Assembly (NCBI GenBank): GCA_028689025.1
Contig: JAQTXA010000001.1
Coordinates: 248,001-312,000, forward strand
Reading direction: 5' to 3'
Source: Aliarcobacter sp.
GTDB lineage: Bacteria; Campylobacterota; Campylobacteria; Campylobacterales; Arcobacteraceae
DNA: 64,000 nt
In this document: positions 1 to 9,043 of the stretch, piece after piece
How positions within the stretch are numbered: the stretch's first letter is position 1
How the letters are laid out: every line of letters begins with the position of its first letter
Notes under the pieces: generated by a model
Told to the model about the DNA's origin: nothing
Databases searched by the model: none
What the model saw: the letters and a program-made list of their open reading frames with translations, nothing else
Made by a program: the position numbers and the translations under genes

Positions 1-1029
1 AATTGAATCAGCTGTACCTTTTGAAAGAAAATCACAATAAAAAATAACTTGTGAACCACTAAGTTGAAGCAGAGTTAATAGTGATGATTCATCTAAAAAC
101 TTTTCACCTTCAATTGCAAAAGGTAAAATATTTTCTTTTAAATCTATATTTAAATTTTCAATATCCATTTTTTGAGGAATAATTAAAGGGTGTGTATCTT
201 TGTAAAACTTACTAACTTCAAATAAAGAGTTTCTATTTGTAGGAGCATAATCAAGTGAACCACTTGGACAAACTGAAACACAACCACCACAACCATGGCA
301 ATCAATTTGAGAAAAAGTTAAAGTTTTAGTTTTGTCATTTTTTGTAATTGCAGTTGTTGGACAAACATCTTCACATTTAGAGCAGATTACTTCTCTTCTT
401 CCATGATATTGACAGATATTTTGGTCATAAGTTATAAACTTTTTGTATGAATATTCATTGATATTTTGTTTTAAAAGTTGGATAACTTCATCAATATTTG
501 ATAAATTTAGATTATAAACACCAATTCTTTCTTTTTTACTTGCTTTTAAATCAAAACAAACAATTTGAGAAACATTTAATTTTATCTCTTCACCTTCATC
601 ATCCACAAGAACTTGGAAATTTCCAATATGTCCACTTATATCTTTTAAAATATTTTCGTTGATTGAAAATAATTCAAAGTTTTCACCTTTTACTTTTGAT
701 ACAAACTCTTCGTACTCTTCTTGAGTATTTACTATTAATAAAACTTCATTTGAGATTTCAACAGAGTTGGAAATATCTTGGGCAAAATCGTATTTTGTTG
801 CAGCTATTTCATAAAGTTTTGATACATTTTTGATTTTATTTGATAGATTATCTTGAGAATTTTTGATGTAAAAATTAATTTCAGATGCGCTTAATTCACA
901 CGGTATTTCATTTGTGTTAGAAATTAAAAAATTTTTGTTTTTAGTATCTTCGATATTTGTTGTAACAAATATCTGCTCACTAACGGGAAAATCTAACCCT
1001 GAAGCACTGTAATAAATAAACTCTTGCAT
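1..1029 (-). CDS. 4Fe-4S ferredoxin-domain protein, 3' end cut by window edge
   Basis: The minus-strand frame opens with ATG at 1029 and stays open for 343 codons to the left edge, so the C-terminus is missing. Around residues 210-250 it carries two cysteine clusters, CSKCEDVCP and CHGCGGCVSVCP, the pattern of a 2[4Fe-4S] ferredoxin domain. The N-terminal 200 residues are acidic and not recognised. Proteins of this kind accompany formate dehydrogenase or other redox operons in Campylobacterota. With selenocysteine genes nearby, a formate dehydrogenase locus beyond the left edge is plausible but unseen. The iron-sulfur assignment is firm; the redox partner is unknown. Confidence 0.75.
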   Translation of the reverse strand, partial: MQEFIYYSASGLDFPVSEQIFVTTNIEDTKNKNFLISNTNEIPCELSASEINFYIKNSQDNLSNKIKNVSKLYEIAATKYDFAQDISNSVEISNEVLLIVNTQEEYEEFVSKVKGENFELFSINENILKDISGHIGNFQVLVDDEGEEIKLNVSQIVCFDLKASKKERIGVYNLNLSNIDEVIQLLKQNINEYSYKKFITYDQNICQYHGRREVICSKCEDVCPTTAITKNDKTKTLTFSQIDCHGCGGCVSVCPSGSLDYAPTNRNSLFEVSKFYKDTHPLIIPQKMDIENLNIDLKENILPFAIEGEKFLDESSLLTLLQLSGSQVIFYCDFLSKGTADSI

Positions 1030-1182
1030 AACCTATGCCTTTTTTTGGTAAAAAATATTTTACTTTTATTTTATATATTTACAAGTTAATTATACCTTAA
1101 AAGTTAAATTTTTTTTTACCTTTTATCTACCTTATCTTACTAAATTCAAATCCTTTTTTGTTATATTTATGTACACTTACTT

Positions 1183-2337
1183 ATGTCAAAAAAATTATCA
1201 ATTATAATGATTATATTTATTGTTTTTTATATCTATACTAAAAATAAAGTTTTTAATGAAAGAACTTTAATAATAGGTTCATCACTTCCTATAACAGGGA
1301 TTATAAAATCTTGGGGTGAATCTGTATCAAATGGTGTAAATGCTTACTTTAATTATGCGAATGATAATAATTTAATATCTAATAAAAAGTTAAAATTCTT
1401 AGTTTATGATGATAAATATGAACCTGAATTAACATTTGAAAATACTAAAAAATTAATTCTTGAAGATAAAGTTTTTGCTCTTTTTGGTTTTGTGGGAACT
1501 CCTACTGTAAAAAGAATTTTACCCTTTTTATATGATGAAAATGTTCCATTCTTTTCAGCATTTTCAGGAGCATCTTTTTTAAGAAACAATAAAAATGAAA
1601 ACTTCATAAATTTTAGAAGTTCATATTCTCAAGAGATTGAAGATTTAATTAATTATCTAGATGTAGAAAAAAAACTAAATAAGATTGCTGTTTTTTATCA
1701 AAATGATGATTATGGAGAAGAAGGATATATTTCACTTGTACATCTTTTAAAAACAAGGAATTTAAAACTTGTAGCTGAAGGTTCATATAAAAGAAATACT
1801 TTATCTATAAATCATGCTTTTAATGAGATAAAAGATGCTAAACCAGAAGTTATTTTTATTATTGGGGCATATAAAACAAACTCTTTATTTATAAAAAGAG
1901 CCAAAGAAAATGAAAATCTAAAAGATGTAATATTTTGTAATATCTCTTTTGGAGATGCGAATTCAATGGTAAAAGAGCTGGAAGCTTTAGGTTCAAACAG
2001 TGAGAATCTAATTTTTTCACAAGTAGTTCCAAGTTATTTAGATAGAAATATTCCTGCTGTTAAAGAGTATCAAGATGTTATGATTAAATATTTTCCAAAG
2101 GAATCTTTTGGATTTTTATCCCTTGAAGCTTTTTTATCTTCAAAAATTTTAGTAAATGCAATTTCTAGAATTAAAGGTGAAATCACAAGAGAAAAACTAA
2201 TTGAAAATATAATCTCAACACCAAATGATTTATTAGGTGGAATTCCATTGGAGTATAAAAACTCTCAGCTTCTAAATAAAATTTTTCTTTTTGAATATAA
2301 AAATAATCAATTTGTAGAGATAATAAATGAAAAATAG
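1183..2337 (+). CDS. Periplasmic ligand-binding protein (Leu/Ile/Val-binding type), probable sensor partner
   Basis: This 384-residue protein has an N-terminal hydrophobic segment (residues 5-19) acting as signal or anchor, with no lipobox. It then shows the Peripla_BP_6 fold: the opening IIGSSLPITGIIKSWGESV, the central AVFYQNDDYGEEG and a C-terminal hinge region. The family binds amino acids or small amides in the periplasm. No permease or ATPase is adjacent. Instead the gene overlaps a membrane histidine kinase by 11 bases, so it more likely presents ligand to that kinase than feeds a transporter. The start has no clear Shine-Dalgarno. The ligand cannot be read from sequence. Confidence 0.8.
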   Translation: MSKKLSIIMIIFIVFYIYTKNKVFNERTLIIGSSLPITGIIKSWGESVSNGVNAYFNYANDNNLISNKKLKFLVYDDKYEPELTFENTKKLILEDKVFALFGFVGTPTVKRILPFLYDENVPFFSAFSGASFLRNNKNENFINFRSSYSQEIEDLINYLDVEKKLNKIAVFYQNDDYGEEGYISLVHLLKTRNLKLVAEGSYKRNTLSINHAFNEIKDAKPEVIFIIGAYKTNSLFIKRAKENENLKDVIFCNISFGDANSMVKELEALGSNSENLIFSQVVPSYLDRNIPAVKEYQDVMIKYFPKESFGFLSLEAFLSSKILVNAISRIKGEITREKLIENIISTPNDLLGGIPLEYKNSQLLNKIFLFEYKNNQFVEIINEK

Positions 2338-3919
2338 ATTTAACTCATTATTATCATATTTTGATAATTTAAACTTCAATTATAAAACATCATTTTTAGT
2401 TTTCATAATTGCAGGTGGAATGACTTGTATTATTATCCTATCTCAAATATCTATTTTTGCAATGAAACATGATTTTGATATTCTGTTTGATAAAAGAACA
2501 AAGAGTTTGATGCAACTTGAACAGATAAAAGATTCATACAAAGTAAACATCCAAGATACTATGTTCGATTTTGAGAAAAAACAGATTACTTATTCTCAAA
2601 CAGTTGAAGTTTTACAATTAGCAAAAGAGATTATAGATAAAAACTGGTCTTTATATAAAGAACAAATTGCCTTACAAAATAAAGAGTTTTTAACAACTTT
2701 TATTGAAAATTTTATTATAAATGAAGAGGATTATAATGAGAATAAAGATTTAAAAAACTCAATTATGCAAAATATCAATAAAAAAAGAGAATCAATAAAA
2801 AAAGAGATAGATAACATTAAATTAGTAAATACAGATACCTATTTTATTGGTGTAAATTTTGAAATAAATGCTATTTCAATCTATCTTACAAGTTTAATAA
2901 ACTATGATTTATCCCTCGCAATTAATGAAAAAAGAAATACTGATAAAATTTTCAATACTATTATCATTTTTTCTATAATCTCTATTTTCATAGTATTTCT
3001 ATTTTCTGTTATTTTGTCTTTATTAATTATCAATAATTTTAAAAAACTACACAACTCTCTAGAGCAAAAAGTAAAAGAAAAAACAAAAGAACTTCAAGAG
3101 TTAAACAACTATCTTGAGATAAAAATTTCAAAGGAAGTTTCTCAAAATAGGAAAAAAGATATTATCATGTTCCAACAAGCAAGATTTGCTAGTCTTGGAG
3201 AGATGTTAAATAACATCGCTCACCAATGGAGACAACCCCTTGGTGCAATTACTATGATTATTCAAAGCTTTCAAACTAAGATGTTTTTAAACAAATTAAC
3301 CCCAGAATTTGTAGAAGAAAAGGTAAATGATGCCCTACTTTTAGCAAAAAATATGTCAAATACCCTTGATGATTTTAAGAATTTCTTTTCACCAAATAAA
3401 ATAAAAAGTGAATTTAGTATAAAAAATTGTATAGAACACTCTATTGAATTATCAAAATATTTATTACTTCAAGAGAATATTGAAGTTAAATTAACAATTA
3501 GAAAAGATGTAATTATAAATAGTTATTATAATGAATTATCCCATGTATTTTTAAACATAATTTCAAATTCAAAAGATGCTTTATGTTCTAATGTTGACAA
3601 AAATGATAGAATAATTAAAATACTTGTAAATAAATTCCAAAATCATCTTGTTGTAAATATAGTTGATAATGGGGGAGGAATTCCACAAGATATTTTACCA
3701 AAGATTTTCGAGCCATATTACACTACAAAATACAAAAGTGCAGGAACGGGAATTGGGCTTTATATGTCAAAACAGATAATTGAAAAACATATAAATGGTG
3801 AAATATCTTGTAAAAATATTGTCCATAAAATGAAAAATGACAAGATTTTCAATTGTTCATTATTTATAATAAAAATACCTTTACAAAATGAAAATAGTGA
3901 GAATAAAAATGACAAATAA
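2327..3919 (+). CDS. Membrane sensor histidine kinase
   Basis: 530 residues. One transmembrane segment lies near residues 21-43 and a second near 207-233, bracketing a mostly helical periplasmic domain of about 160 residues. A coiled coil follows, then the H-box EMLNNIAHQWRQPLGAI (His near 295), the N-box NIISNSKDAL, and ATP-lid motifs DNGGGIP and GTGIGLYMSKQII. The HQWRQPL H-box is characteristic of a kinase class abundant in Arcobacter relatives. It overlaps both the upstream binding protein and the downstream regulator, so the three should be made together. The signal probably reaches it through the binding protein. Confidence 0.9.
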   Translation: MKNRFNSLLSYFDNLNFNYKTSFLVFIIAGGMTCIIILSQISIFAMKHDFDILFDKRTKSLMQLEQIKDSYKVNIQDTMFDFEKKQITYSQTVEVLQLAKEIIDKNWSLYKEQIALQNKEFLTTFIENFIINEEDYNENKDLKNSIMQNINKKRESIKKEIDNIKLVNTDTYFIGVNFEINAISIYLTSLINYDLSLAINEKRNTDKIFNTIIIFSIISIFIVFLFSVILSLLIINNFKKLHNSLEQKVKEKTKELQELNNYLEIKISKEVSQNRKKDIIMFQQARFASLGEMLNNIAHQWRQPLGAITMIIQSFQTKMFLNKLTPEFVEEKVNDALLLAKNMSNTLDDFKNFFSPNKIKSEFSIKNCIEHSIELSKYLLLQENIEVKLTIRKDVIINSYYNELSHVFLNIISNSKDALCSNVDKNDRIIKILVNKFQNHLVVNIVDNGGGIPQDILPKIFEPYYTTKYKSAGTGIGLYMSKQIIEKHINGEISCKNIVHKMKNDKIFNCSLFIIKIPLQNENSENKNDK

Positions 3920-4571
3920 AGATTTAACCATACTGCAAAATTTCAATGTTTTATATCTTGAAGATGATGAAGATTTATTAAAACATACAAAAGATATTTT
4001 AGTAGATTTCGTAAATAATATTTATGCGGTTAAAACTTCAAAAGAGGCCATGGATATTTTATTACATAAAAAAATTGATGTGATTATTTGTGATATTTTA
4101 CTAAAAGATGAAAATGGAATTGATTTTTTAAAACATATAAAAAACAAAAATATCAATACTCCAATAATTTTAACAACTGCCCACACCGACACACAATATC
4201 TACTTGATGCAATAAAATTAAAAGTAGAAAACTATATTGTAAAACCTATAGATGTAAAAGAGTTATTAAATAATTTGCATGATATTTTACTTCCAATAGT
4301 ACAAAAAAAAGAGATACAAAAAAACAATAATGTTATAAAAACTATCTCTGCCATAACAGATGGAAAACAAGTTGCAATTATAAAATATATAATAAATAAT
4401 CTAGATAATGAAAACCTTTTTTCAGCATCATATACAGATATTATGGATGAATTTACTATTTCAAAACCAACACTTATAAAACTTTTTAAAGAGTTAGCAG
4501 AAAAAAATATTTTAGTAAAAATTCAACATAAAACTTATAGATTTAATGAACAAGCTTTAGAGAGTTTGTAA
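3909..4571 (+). CDS. Response regulator with C-terminal winged-helix-like domain
   Basis: The receiver domain (about residues 5-125) has the acidic pair in LYLEDDEDLL, phospho-acceptor Asp in VIICDILLKDENG, Thr in LTTAHTD and Lys in YIVKPID. The C-terminal 80 residues contain FTISKPTLIKLFKELAEKNILVK, which reads as a small helix-turn-helix. The start at 3909 is preferred over an in-frame ATG 21 bases upstream because a weak GTGAG sits before it; either start overlaps the kinase gene. It is the probable output of the upstream kinase, likely a DNA-binding regulator. Target genes are unknown. Confidence 0.85.
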   Translation: MTNKDLTILQNFNVLYLEDDEDLLKHTKDILVDFVNNIYAVKTSKEAMDILLHKKIDVIICDILLKDENGIDFLKHIKNKNINTPIILTTAHTDTQYLLDAIKLKVENYIVKPIDVKELLNNLHDILLPIVQKKEIQKNNNVIKTISAITDGKQVAIIKYIINNLDNENLFSASYTDIMDEFTISKPTLIKLFKELAEKNILVKIQHKTYRFNEQALESL

Positions 4572-4684
4572 AGTCTGTTTTTTTAAATTAGTAAAAAAAC
4601 AATAACTTCAATAATTAACTAAATAACTCAACGTTCTCATATAAAAAATTCTAAGATTTTAGAAATAGATAGAAAAATAAAAAA

Positions 4685-5125
4685 TCAATCTAATATCTCT
4701 AAAATCTCTTCTATTTTAAAGATATTAGCTTGTAAAAATTCATCTCTATTTTCTTCATATTTAGTTTTATTTAACTCCAATAAGTTTACTAGTTCTTCTC
4801 TTAGAATAAACTCTTTTTCACTTACAATTCTATGTTTGAAAGTCTCTTTCAAATCAAAATCTACATTTGATTGAATATCTATTAAAAAATTTAAACTATA
4901 GTGAACTTCTTTTTGATCAATATAAGATCTTGAAGCCACAAGATAAGCTGCGTTAAAAAATACATCATCCATTTCTCTTGATGTATATGTCATTTTAATT
5001 AGAGCTTTTGCATTTTCAATTAAGTCATCTTTTGTGAAGTTTTCACCTAATTTTGTAAGGATTTCTAAAACTTTTTCGAAATCAAAATCATTTATTAGTT
5101 TTTCTTGTATTTGCTCTAAATTCAT
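4685..5125 (-). CDS. Small acidic helical protein, function unknown
   Basis: This 146-residue protein is predicted almost entirely helical, rich in Glu, Asp, Leu and Lys, with no signal peptide, membrane segment or cysteine. I do not recognise a family. It converges on the response regulator gene to its left and is separated from the MerP-like gene to its right by 70 bases, so it is probably transcribed alone. Ordinary codon use and length support a real gene. Confidence 0.6.
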   Translation of the reverse strand: MNLEQIQEKLINDFDFEKVLEILTKLGENFTKDDLIENAKALIKMTYTSREMDDVFFNAAYLVASRSYIDQKEVHYSLNFLIDIQSNVDFDLKETFKHRIVSEKEFILREELVNLLELNKTKYEENRDEFLQANIFKIEEILEILD

Positions 5126-5195
5126 TTAATTTAGCCTTTTTTTAATCTTTTCTGATTGGAAAAAAGATTATAGCAATATAAGTTTAGAGAAGATT

Positions 5196-5468
5196 TTATT
5201 TTTTTGAACTTGAAAGAACTACACCTTCGTATGAAGTGGTTTTTATAGCTTCTAAAATTTGATTTAGATTTGTTTTTTCATTGTAAGTTACAGTTACTTC
5301 TTTTGTATTTAAAATAACACTTACTTTTTCAATTCCATCTAATGCTTTTATAGCTTTTTTTACAGCAGTTGTACATAAAGGGCAATGCATTCCTTCAACT
5401 TTTACAACACTTGTATTTGAAGCAAAACAAGAGCAAATAAATAAAAAAGTAATAAGAAATATTTTCAT
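5196..5468 (-). CDS. Exported heavy-metal-associated (HMA/MerP-like) protein
   Basis: 90 residues. Residues 1-16 form a signal peptide (hydrophobic core ending CSCFA), followed by one ferredoxin-fold HMA domain with the metal motif GMHCPLC and the typical stretch VKKAIKALDGIEKVSVIL. It should bind a soft metal ion, such as copper or mercury, in the periplasm through the two Cys. It lies 3 bases after the MerT-like gene and in the same operon as the transglutaminase. The MerP/MerT pairing suggests hand-over of metal to the membrane protein; the specific ion is not shown. Confidence 0.85.
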   Translation of the reverse strand: MKIFLITFLFICSCFASNTSVVKVEGMHCPLCTTAVKKAIKALDGIEKVSVILNTKEVTVTYNEKTNLNQILEAIKTTSYEGVVLSSSKK

Positions 5469-5471
5469 AAG

Positions 5472-5798
5472 TTAGTCCATAAAATAAGGTATAAATTCAG
5501 GATAAAAAAGTAGGCTTATTATCAACACAAAAAAAGATGAGAAAACAAAATATTGTTTATAAATCTCTTTTGTTGAACATTTACAAGATACTCTTTTTTT
5601 CAGATTTTTAAAGGCAATTATAAAAAATATAATAGTTAAAATAGCAAGGGGAACTCTTGTATTTTCAAAAGTTGTAAAGTATGTTAAAACTCCACTTGAT
5701 ACTCCAAAAAATAGAAATAAAAAAGCAGGTAAACAACATATTGTTGATAATAGAGCAGTAATAACTGCTCCAATTATTGGTATTGATTCTTTTCTCAT
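5472..5798 (-). CDS. MerT-like small membrane metal transporter
   Basis: 108 residues with three predicted membrane helices (about 8-30, 50-65 and 85-105). The first helix carries the vicinal cysteines STICCLPAF, the signature of MerT-type mercuric or related metal transporters. A second Cys pair, VSCKCST, lies in the loop after helix 2, as in MerT. It overlaps the stop of the upstream transglutaminase gene (ATGA) and is followed at once by the MerP-like gene. No mercuric reductase or MerR is present, so copper or another soft metal is as likely as mercury. Confidence 0.75.
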   Translation of the reverse strand: MRKESIPIIGAVITALLSTICCLPAFLFLFFGVSSGVLTYFTTFENTRVPLAILTIIFFIIAFKNLKKRVSCKCSTKEIYKQYFVFSSFFVLIISLLFYPEFIPYFMD

Positions 5799-6889
5799 AT
5801 TCTTTCTTGAGAAGTGTAAGTATAAGTAAATGCTTTTGCATTATAATAATCTAAGGCATCTTCTCCAGTTTCAGCATATGGATAACCTAACATATTTAAT
5901 GGATATTGAGTTGGTTTTGGTGTTAAGATAAAATCTCTTGCACTGTTAAATGCAACCCAATTCATTTCCCAAGAACCAAAGAAATATTTTTTAACATCTT
6001 TGATTTTTTGATCTTCATTTGTTAATTTCTCTGCAAGTCTTACTTTTGTAACATCAGCTGGATCTGCTGGAACCCAACCTAATCCATCAATATAAAACTC
6101 AGCTCTACAGTGTTGTCCTCCAGTTACATCAGCAAAACCTTTTTCGTCAGCTTTTCCGCAAGCTTTTGAGATTTTAGATTGACCTGCACGAATTCCAAAT
6201 ATTTCCCTTGCTGGAATTCCACTATTTCTTAATAAACATACAAAAACAGAACTAATATCTGTACATTTTCCACCATAAATTTTCTCTTCAATAGATTTTT
6301 TAGCATCACCAATTCCACAACCAATAACACTATCATCTCTATACATAGTGGTAACCGTCCAGTCGTAAATAGCTTGTGCTTTTTCTAGAGGTGTTTTTTT
6401 ATCTTTTACTATTTCTTGAGCGATTTTTTGTAAGTTAGTTGTTATTGGAATATGAGTTGTTCCTTTTAAATAAACTTTTATATCTTCAGGATAATTCGTA
6501 CTTGAAGTTGCTTTTGAGAAATTTGTTGTTCTTTCTTGCATAATTACATCAAATGAAACTTCTAATTCTCTTTTTTTATCACCTTTGTTCCATTTTACAT
6601 ATAAAACTCTTGTATCATAATCATTTTTTACAACTTTTGCTTCATCAAAATTACCTTTGTAAGAAAAGTCTACAACCTTATGATAACTCTCATCTTTTGG
6701 AAGTGGAATCCAAAGTTGTGTTAACTCTTCACTTGGATTAATTGAATAATTGTTTTTAATTGAGAATTTTCGGGGTTTACTCGTAATTCCAAATGGATTT
6801 TCTTCTTCATTTGCAAAAGTAAAATTTGGAGCTAATAAAACAGCAGTTGATAGGATTGCTGAACCTTTTAAAAATGTTCTTCTTTGCAT
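5795..6889 (-). CDS. Tat-exported transglutaminase-like cysteine protease-fold protein
   Basis: 364 residues from the chosen ATG. The N-terminus RRTFLKGSAILSTAVLLAP is a twin-arginine signal; an in-frame ATG 20 codons upstream would bury it, so the inner start is preferred. The core has the transglutaminase triad: Cys in GGKCTDISSVFVCLLRNSG, His in GGQHCRAEFYIDGLGW and Asp in VPADPADV. The reaction in this family may be transamidation or peptide hydrolysis; the substrate is unknown. It is the first gene of an operon with MerT-like and MerP-like proteins, an unusual pairing. Confidence 0.8.
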   Translation of the reverse strand: MQRRTFLKGSAILSTAVLLAPNFTFANEEENPFGITSKPRKFSIKNNYSINPSEELTQLWIPLPKDESYHKVVDFSYKGNFDEAKVVKNDYDTRVLYVKWNKGDKKRELEVSFDVIMQERTTNFSKATSSTNYPEDIKVYLKGTTHIPITTNLQKIAQEIVKDKKTPLEKAQAIYDWTVTTMYRDDSVIGCGIGDAKKSIEEKIYGGKCTDISSVFVCLLRNSGIPAREIFGIRAGQSKISKACGKADEKGFADVTGGQHCRAEFYIDGLGWVPADPADVTKVRLAEKLTNEDQKIKDVKKYFFGSWEMNWVAFNSARDFILTPKPTQYPLNMLGYPYAETGEDALDYYNAKAFTYTYTSQERI

Positions 6890-7118
6890 GGGGAATAAAC
6901 CTCTAATAGTTTTTTGTTCTATTGTAGAGATAAAGTGAGACTTAGTCATCTTTATGTCAAACCATAACCTATGGTCTTGAACTAATTTAATGAATCTTAA
7001 TATATCATTTATAAACTAATGCTTAAATAGTAAAATATTTTTTACTACTAAACTTCTTTTTAATGAAACCTAAGTATAATCTCCATAAAAAAGTTGCAAT
7101 ATTGCAAGGATATATTTT

Positions 7119-8156
7119 ATGAATAATGAATATAAACTAACAAAATTCGTTCAAGCTGCTGGTTGAGCTGCAAAAATGGGTCCGGGTGATCTCAAACAAA
7201 CTATTTGCAGTTTAACGCCAAATGATGAAAGAATTTTAGTAGGTTTTGATACAAGTGAAGATGCTAGTGTTTATCTAATAAATGAAACACAAGCAATAGT
7301 GCAAACACTTGATTTTATTACACCAGTTGTTGATGATCCATATATTTATGGACAAATTGCTGCTGCAAATGCATTAAGTGATGTGTTTGCTATGGGAGCT
7401 GATGTTAAAACAGCTATGAATATAGTAGGTTTTGATAAAAAGAATATCTCAAAAGAGGCTTTAGGTCTTATTTTAGAAGGTGGAAATGAGAAAATCAAAG
7501 AGTGTGGTGGTGTTCTTTTAGGTGGACACACTATTGAATCTCCTGAAATGTATTATGGATTATCAGTTACAGGAATGATTCATCCAGATAAAATAATCAG
7601 AAACAACACTCCACAAATTGGTCATGTTTTAGTTTTAACAAAACCTTTAGGAATGGGAATTTTATCAACAGCTATAAAAAGAGATTTATTGCCTTTAAAT
7701 ATCATGAAAGATTGCGCAAAAATAATGGCAAGTTTAAACTACTTGCCATCAAAAATAATGAGAAGATATGAAGTAAGTTCTTGTACAGATATTACAGGAT
7801 TTGGGCTTATGGGACATGCTTTAGAGTGTACAAATGAATTAGTTACTTTTAGTATAAATTGTAATTCTGTGCCAATTGTTTTTGAAGCAATAGATTTAGC
7901 AAATGATGATGTGATTCCAGGTGGAACAAAAAGAAATATGAAATATGTAGAAGATAAAATCACTTATATGAATAATCTGCCTACACACTGTAAAGCCTTA
8001 CTTTGTGATGCGCAAACTTCAGGTGGATTATTAATAGCGATGAAAGAAAAAGATGCTCTTGAATATATAAAAGAGATTGAAGAGTTGAGTTTTGGATATG
8101 CAAGTATTATAGGACATGTGATTCCAAGGGGAATTACTCCTATAATTGTACACTAA
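7119..8156 (+). CDS. selD: Selenide, water dikinase, itself a selenoprotein (in-frame UGA)
   Basis: SelD makes selenophosphate from selenide and ATP for tRNA-Sec charging. Translation from ATG at 7119 (AAGGA 8 bases upstream) reads MNNEYKLTKFVQAAG, then UGA at 7164-7166, then AAKMGPGDL. UGA falls at the catalytic Cys/Sec position of SelD, so it is read as selenocysteine (residue 16 of 345). Beginning at the Met after the UGA would lose the active site. Further motifs are LVGFDTSEDASVY, the ANALSDVFAMGA metal site and GGHTIESPE. selC, selA and selB follow about 3 kb downstream, so the machinery to decode it is present. Confidence 0.95.
7167..7211 (+). promoter_or_regulatory. Candidate bacterial SECIS hairpin in selD
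   Basis: Directly after the UGA, GCTGCAAA (7167-7174) pairs over 8 bases with TTTGCAGT (7204-7211), with one G-U. Inside it TGGGTC (7177-7182) pairs with GATCTCA (7188-7194) leaving one bulged U, around the loop CGGGT. A short apical stem with a bulged U and a G/U-rich loop just after UGA is what SelB recognises. The pairing is visible; SelB binding is inferred. Confidence 0.7.
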
Positions 8157-8158
8157 GA

Positions 8159-8182
8159 AGGAAAAAGTTAAAGCTTTTTCCT
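8159..8182. terminator. Possible two-way terminator between selD and the Sel1 gene
   Basis: AGGAAAAAG and CTTTTTCCT form a perfect 9-bp stem around a 6-base loop, between convergent genes and ending 5 bases before the stop of the minus-strand gene. The stem is AT-rich and the U-tract weak, so strength is uncertain. Confidence 0.45.
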
Positions 8183-8186
8183 AAAA

Positions 8187-8714
8187 CTATTTACAAAGAG
8201 TTGAATCTTCTTCACATAATGCTTCAAGATTATTTTTTGCTTCTGCATGTCCTTGAGCTGCTGCTAATTTGTAATATTTAACCGCTTTTTTAAAGTCTTG
8301 GTCAACACCTATAGCGTTTTGATACATAGTTCCTAGATTATATTGAGCTTCTGCATATCCTTGATTTGCTGATTTCTCAAACCATTTTAAAGCTTCATTA
8401 TCAGATTGAACTGGTGCAGAACCAGTTGCAAACATATTTCCCAATTCATTTTGAGCTTTTGCATTACCTTTTGAAGCTGACTCTTGTAAAACTTCAAATT
8501 TTGATTTTATATCAGCTGTTTCAGAACTTGTTGGAGTTGTTGATGCTTCTGTAGTTGTTGAACTTGAAGGAGTTGAAGTTTGGGTAGCTGTTGAATCTGC
8601 AGGAGTTATTAATGTTTCTCCCGTTACAAAAGTTTCCGAATTAGATGATTGAATAAAAAATACAATTCCTATTAAAACAACTAAAACTATCAAACCTAAA
8701 ACTATTTTTTTCAT
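8187..8714 (-). CDS. Membrane-anchored Sel1-repeat (TPR-like) protein
   Basis: 175 residues. A single hydrophobic segment at residues 4-22 anchors or exports the protein. A Thr/Ser/Pro-rich linker follows (about 35-65), then three Sel1-like repeats: ASKGNAKAQNELGNMF, SANQGYAEAQYNLGTMY and AAAQGHAEAKNNLEAL. Two Cys close the C-terminus (LCEEDSTLCK). Sel1 repeats form alpha-solenoids for protein contacts, often in the cell envelope. No partner is visible nearby. Confidence 0.8.
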   Translation of the reverse strand: MKKIVLGLIVLVVLIGIVFFIQSSNSETFVTGETLITPADSTATQTSTPSSSTTTEASTTPTSSETADIKSKFEVLQESASKGNAKAQNELGNMFATGSAPVQSDNEALKWFEKSANQGYAEAQYNLGTMYQNAIGVDQDFKKAVKYYKLAAAQGHAEAKNNLEALCEEDSTLCK

Positions 8715-9043
8715 TTATTTTCCTAAATTATTTATATGAGTTGTGGAATTATACATCTTTATCACTATATTTTGTACATAATTTTATTATTGAACTTTTT
8801 TAAACTCCAATAAATCTATTTATGATAAAAAAGTTTATGGAGTAACGGATTGTAAGTATATTTCAAATTAACTATTGTGATAATGTACTATCAATGAAGA
8901 TTTTAGACCTAAATCGAAATAAATATTATTGATATGATGGAAAATTGCAAAAAAATTATCATATTAACAGATAAAGAGAAATTACTTTTATTTAAAATCT
9001 TTTATTTAACATTACTTTGTTACAATTAACCAAAAAATGGAGT
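8715..9043. other. Divergent intergenic region without a gene
   Basis: About 330 AT-rich bases between two genes pointing apart, so it must hold promoters for both. I see no convincing ORF, RNA gene or strong hairpin. A short motif AATGTACTATC here recurs near 10699, after the next gene, with weakly similar flanks. Confidence 0.5.

Noticed and set aside
4571-4615. T-run/A-run hairpin after the first response regulator as terminator
   Set aside because: The stem is only A-T pairs; stability too low to call.
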